The position numbers were made by a program, and so were the translations under genes. From Brevibacillus laterosporus DSM 25 (GTDB lineage Bacteria > Bacillota > Bacilli > Brevibacillales > Brevibacillaceae): 64,000 bases of DNA. A model generated the notes under the pieces. That model made no database searches. It saw only the letters and a list, made by a program, of their open reading frames with translations, and was not told the origin of the DNA. Shown piece by piece: positions 62,068 to 64,000 of the stretch (position 1 is its first letter; each line of letters starts with the position of its first letter). Location of the stretch: the NCBI RefSeq assembly GCF_002706795.1, contig NZ_CP017705.1, positions 2,575,001 through 2,639,000 of the forward strand. The letters run 5' to 3'.

Positions 62068-62295
62068 GAGACTCATAGGCAGGGTCTTCTATTTTTTTTA
62101 TCCTTTTTGTTTGGATTCAATAAATCTTTTAAACAGGAGTTCCAGGGACTATAGGCTTTATCATATGGCACTATTTTATGTTACAATAATTGAATATAAA
62201 TAAAATCCGACTTCTAGCGATTAACGTTAATAAGAGATGAATAGGGTTGCCTCTCTAAGCATCATATATGAATGAAGAAAGTGGAGGGACTATCT

Positions 62296-63141
62296 TTGTC
62301 AGAAATTGCAATCATAACAGATAGCACCAGTTATATTCCAAAAGAGCTTCAAGAAGAATTACAGATTACAATAGTGCCTCTGCAAGTGGTTTATGGAAAC
62401 AAAGCGTATCGCGAAGAAGTAGAATTAACGGAAGCTGATTTTTACTCAAAGCTAAAAACGAGTAATCAGTTGCCAACGACGTCTCAGCCTCCGGTAGGCG
62501 AATTTTTAGAAGCTTATATGAAATTATCCAAAACTCATAAACGAGCAATTGCTATCCATATGTCAAGTGGTATTAGTGGAACCTATCAGGGATCGGTAAC
62601 AGCGACCACTATGGTTGATGATTTTCCAATTGATGTAATTGACTCTGAAATTACTACATATGCAATGGGTGCTGTTGTCGTGGAAGCAGCTAGAATGGCA
62701 CAAGCTGGTAAATCACGAGAAGAGATTCTGGAACGTATCGAATATATACGTACGCAAATGAAAACGTACTTTTTAGTTGAGGATTTAGATTTCTTGTACC
62801 GCGGAGGTCGCTTGTCAGCGGCTCAATTGATGTTGGGTAACATGCTTAAAATCAAGCCAATCCTAACGTTTGAGAATAAAAAGATTGTTCCATATCAAAA
62901 GGTAAGAACGCGTGTCAAAGCTAAGGCTGGGATCATGGATTTATTTGAGGCAGATGCCAAAGCAGGCAAACCTATGCAGGTTTCTATTATTCAAGCGCAG
63001 GTTCAAGAAGAAGCAGAGGAATGGAAGGCTTACATTGAATCAACCTATCCACATGTAACTGTTACAATAAGTCATTTTGGACCAGTTATTGCTACTCATG
63101 TGGGCCCAGGGGCCATGGGATTAACTTGGTATAATAAATAA
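62296..63141 (+). CDS. DegV family fatty-acid-binding protein
   Basis: 281-aa DegV protein. These bind fatty acids, and some act as FakB partners of a fatty acid kinase. N-terminal IAIITDSTSYIPKE, LPTTSQPPVGEF, HMSSGISGTYQGS and VEDLDFLYRGGRLSAAQ carry the ligand-contact Thr/Ser and Arg. TTG at 62296, 8 nt after GGAGGG, is preferred to ATG at 62272, which lies before that site. Monocistronic, with a terminator after. Confidence 0.9.
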   Translation: MSEIAIITDSTSYIPKELQEELQITIVPLQVVYGNKAYREEVELTEADFYSKLKTSNQLPTTSQPPVGEFLEAYMKLSKTHKRAIAIHMSSGISGTYQGSVTATTMVDDFPIDVIDSEITTYAMGAVVVEAARMAQAGKSREEILERIEYIRTQMKTYFLVEDLDFLYRGGRLSAAQLMLGNMLKIKPILTFENKKIVPYQKVRTRVKAKAGIMDLFEADAKAGKPMQVSIIQAQVQEEAEEWKAYIESTYPHVTVTISHFGPVIATHVGPGAMGLTWYNK

Positions 63142-63152
63142 GTTCGTAATAA

Positions 63153-63191
63153 TGCCGTTTTGCTTGAAAGAAGAGCATGCGGCGTTTTTTT
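63153..63191 (+). terminator. intrinsic terminator after the degV-family gene
   Basis: TGCCG...GCTT pairs with AAGAGC...CGGCG, followed by T7. Confidence 0.75.
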
Positions 63192-63348
63192 AACAGATAG
63201 GAAATGATAAAGGATAGTAGAAACCTCCTTTCATGCTTTAATGAAAAGAAGAAAAAGTAAGAGGTCAAATTGACTAACCTTGGATTTTTCAAGTAATATC
63301 AATGTTATGTAGAAACGTACAACTAGGTCATTTGGAGGTGGAAAAGAG

Positions 63349-63639
63349 ATGAGTAGGATTTCCCGACAAGAAGTAGAACACGTGGCTAAATTGGCACGAC
63401 TACGTTTAACGGAGGAGGAAGCGGAGCGCTACACACGTGAATTGGATGCGATTTTAGATTTTGCTGCCCAATTAAACGAATTGGATACGACCAATGTGAA
63501 GCCAACTAGTCATGCGTTTGACGTACGTAACGTTATGCGCCCTGACGTAAACCGTCCTTCCGTATCTAATGCAGAAGCACTGCGCAATGCACCAGATCAA
63601 GAAGATGGACAGTTCAAGGTACCGGCTGTTTTTGAATAG
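63349..63639 (+). CDS. gatC: Asp-tRNA(Asn)/Glu-tRNA(Gln) amidotransferase subunit C
   Basis: 96-aa GatC that clamps GatA to GatB. Contains [20 protein letters not shown] and the end segment [27 protein letters not shown] precedes the ATG. gatA follows 20 nt downstream; gatB is expected outside the window. Confidence 0.96.
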   Translation: MSRISRQEVEHVAKLARLRLTEEEAERYTRELDAILDFAAQLNELDTTNVKPTSHAFDVRNVMRPDVNRPSVSNAEALRNAPDQEDGQFKVPAVFE

Positions 63640-63659
63640 GAGAGAAAGGGGGAGACATT

Positions 63660-64000
63660 GTGTCCCTATTTGATAAACGCTTAGCAGATATACATAGCGA
63701 GCTAAAAAAGAAAGAGCTATCTGTCACAGATCTAGCTAATGAATCGCTTGCACGCATCCGTGAAGTGGACAAGGATGTACAAGCGACTTTGCTCGTTGAC
63801 GAGGAAGCTGCTCTTAGCCAAGCAAGAGCGATGGATGAAAAGCTAGCTAAAGGTACAGAGGATCTCGGCCTCTTGTTCGGCCTACCGGCTGGTGTTAAGG
63901 ATAATATCGTAACAAAAGGCTTACAAACAACATGCGCAAGCAAGCTTTTGTCTAACTATGATCCTATTTATGATGGTACAGTCAGCCAAAAGCTGAAGGA
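63660..64000 (+). CDS. gatA: Asp-tRNA(Asn)/Glu-tRNA(Gln) amidotransferase subunit A (5' part)
   Basis: First 113 codons of the amidase subunit, cut by the right window edge. Begins [19 protein letters not shown] and reaches [20 protein letters not shown], which includes the catalytic Lys of the Ser-cisSer-Lys triad. GTG start at 63660 with AAAGGGGGAG upstream. It liberates ammonia from glutamine to amidate misacylated tRNA. Confidence 0.95.
   Translation, partial: MSLFDKRLADIHSELKKKELSVTDLANESLARIREVDKDVQATLLVDEEAALSQARAMDEKLAKGTEDLGLLFGLPAGVKDNIVTKGLQTTCASKLLSNYDPIYDGTVSQKLK

Overview
The window reads as a chromosomal segment of a low-GC, spore-forming Bacillales bacterium, most likely Brevibacillus or a close relative. 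This rests on B. subtilis-like gene orders (purEKB, purCSQLFMN, purHD, yerA-yerB-yerC-pcrB-pcrA-ligA-camS, gatCA), PurR-type operators, strong AGGAGG ribosome binding sites, frequent GTG/TTG starts, and HemAT and CssRS orthologues. Genus is an inference; no database search was possible.

Layout. 1-1945 is the 3' part of a 23S rRNA gene. It is followed directly by 13 tRNA genes (2005-3212) with no 5S gene between, then two intrinsic terminators. 3709-8128 is a MoxR ATPase / DUF58 / transglutaminase operon. 8417-14811 holds guaA, the purine permease gene pbuG and purE-purK-purB. A minus-strand pair (M29 aminopeptidase and iron-dependent alcohol dehydrogenase) separates this from purC-S-Q-L-F-M-N (17561-24516). 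A SpoVIF-like protein gene and the globin-coupled transducer hemAT follow. Next come two nested IS3-family elements: one 1.3-kb IS sits inside the transposase gene of another, and both have clean target duplications. After a few small membrane-protein genes and an SDR gene come purH-purD (31000-33862), a DUF2892 protein gene and yerA.

36625-41702 encodes a complete branched-chain amino-acid-type ABC importer (LivJ, H, M, G, F). 41855-45334 (minus strand) carries a GH18 lipoprotein and a CssS/CssR-type secretion-stress two-component system. 45484-54361 is the conserved yerB-yerC-pcrB-pcrA-ligA-(lipoprotein)-camS block. 54522-56069 is a 1-pyrroline-5-carboxylate dehydrogenase gene behind a sigma-54-type promoter. 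An RRNPP-like HTH/TPR regulator, a multi-pass chemoreceptor, psd, a GNAT acetyltransferase, an ECF-like sigma factor, a DegV fatty-acid-binding protein, gatC and the start of gatA complete the window.

How it works together. All ten steps from PRPP to IMP are encoded here, together with GMP synthase, adenylosuccinate lyase and a purine permease. The genes are not in one operon. They lie in separate units whose upstream regions share the core GTTCGTGTT, i.e. a PurR box, so the pathway behaves as a dispersed regulon. No wholly new system was found. The best leads are the nested IS pair, a very long hairpin that seems to be both the guaA terminator and part of the pbuG promoter region, the sigma-54 promoter of the P5C dehydrogenase gene, a 50-residue membrane protein gene, and the missing 5S gene.
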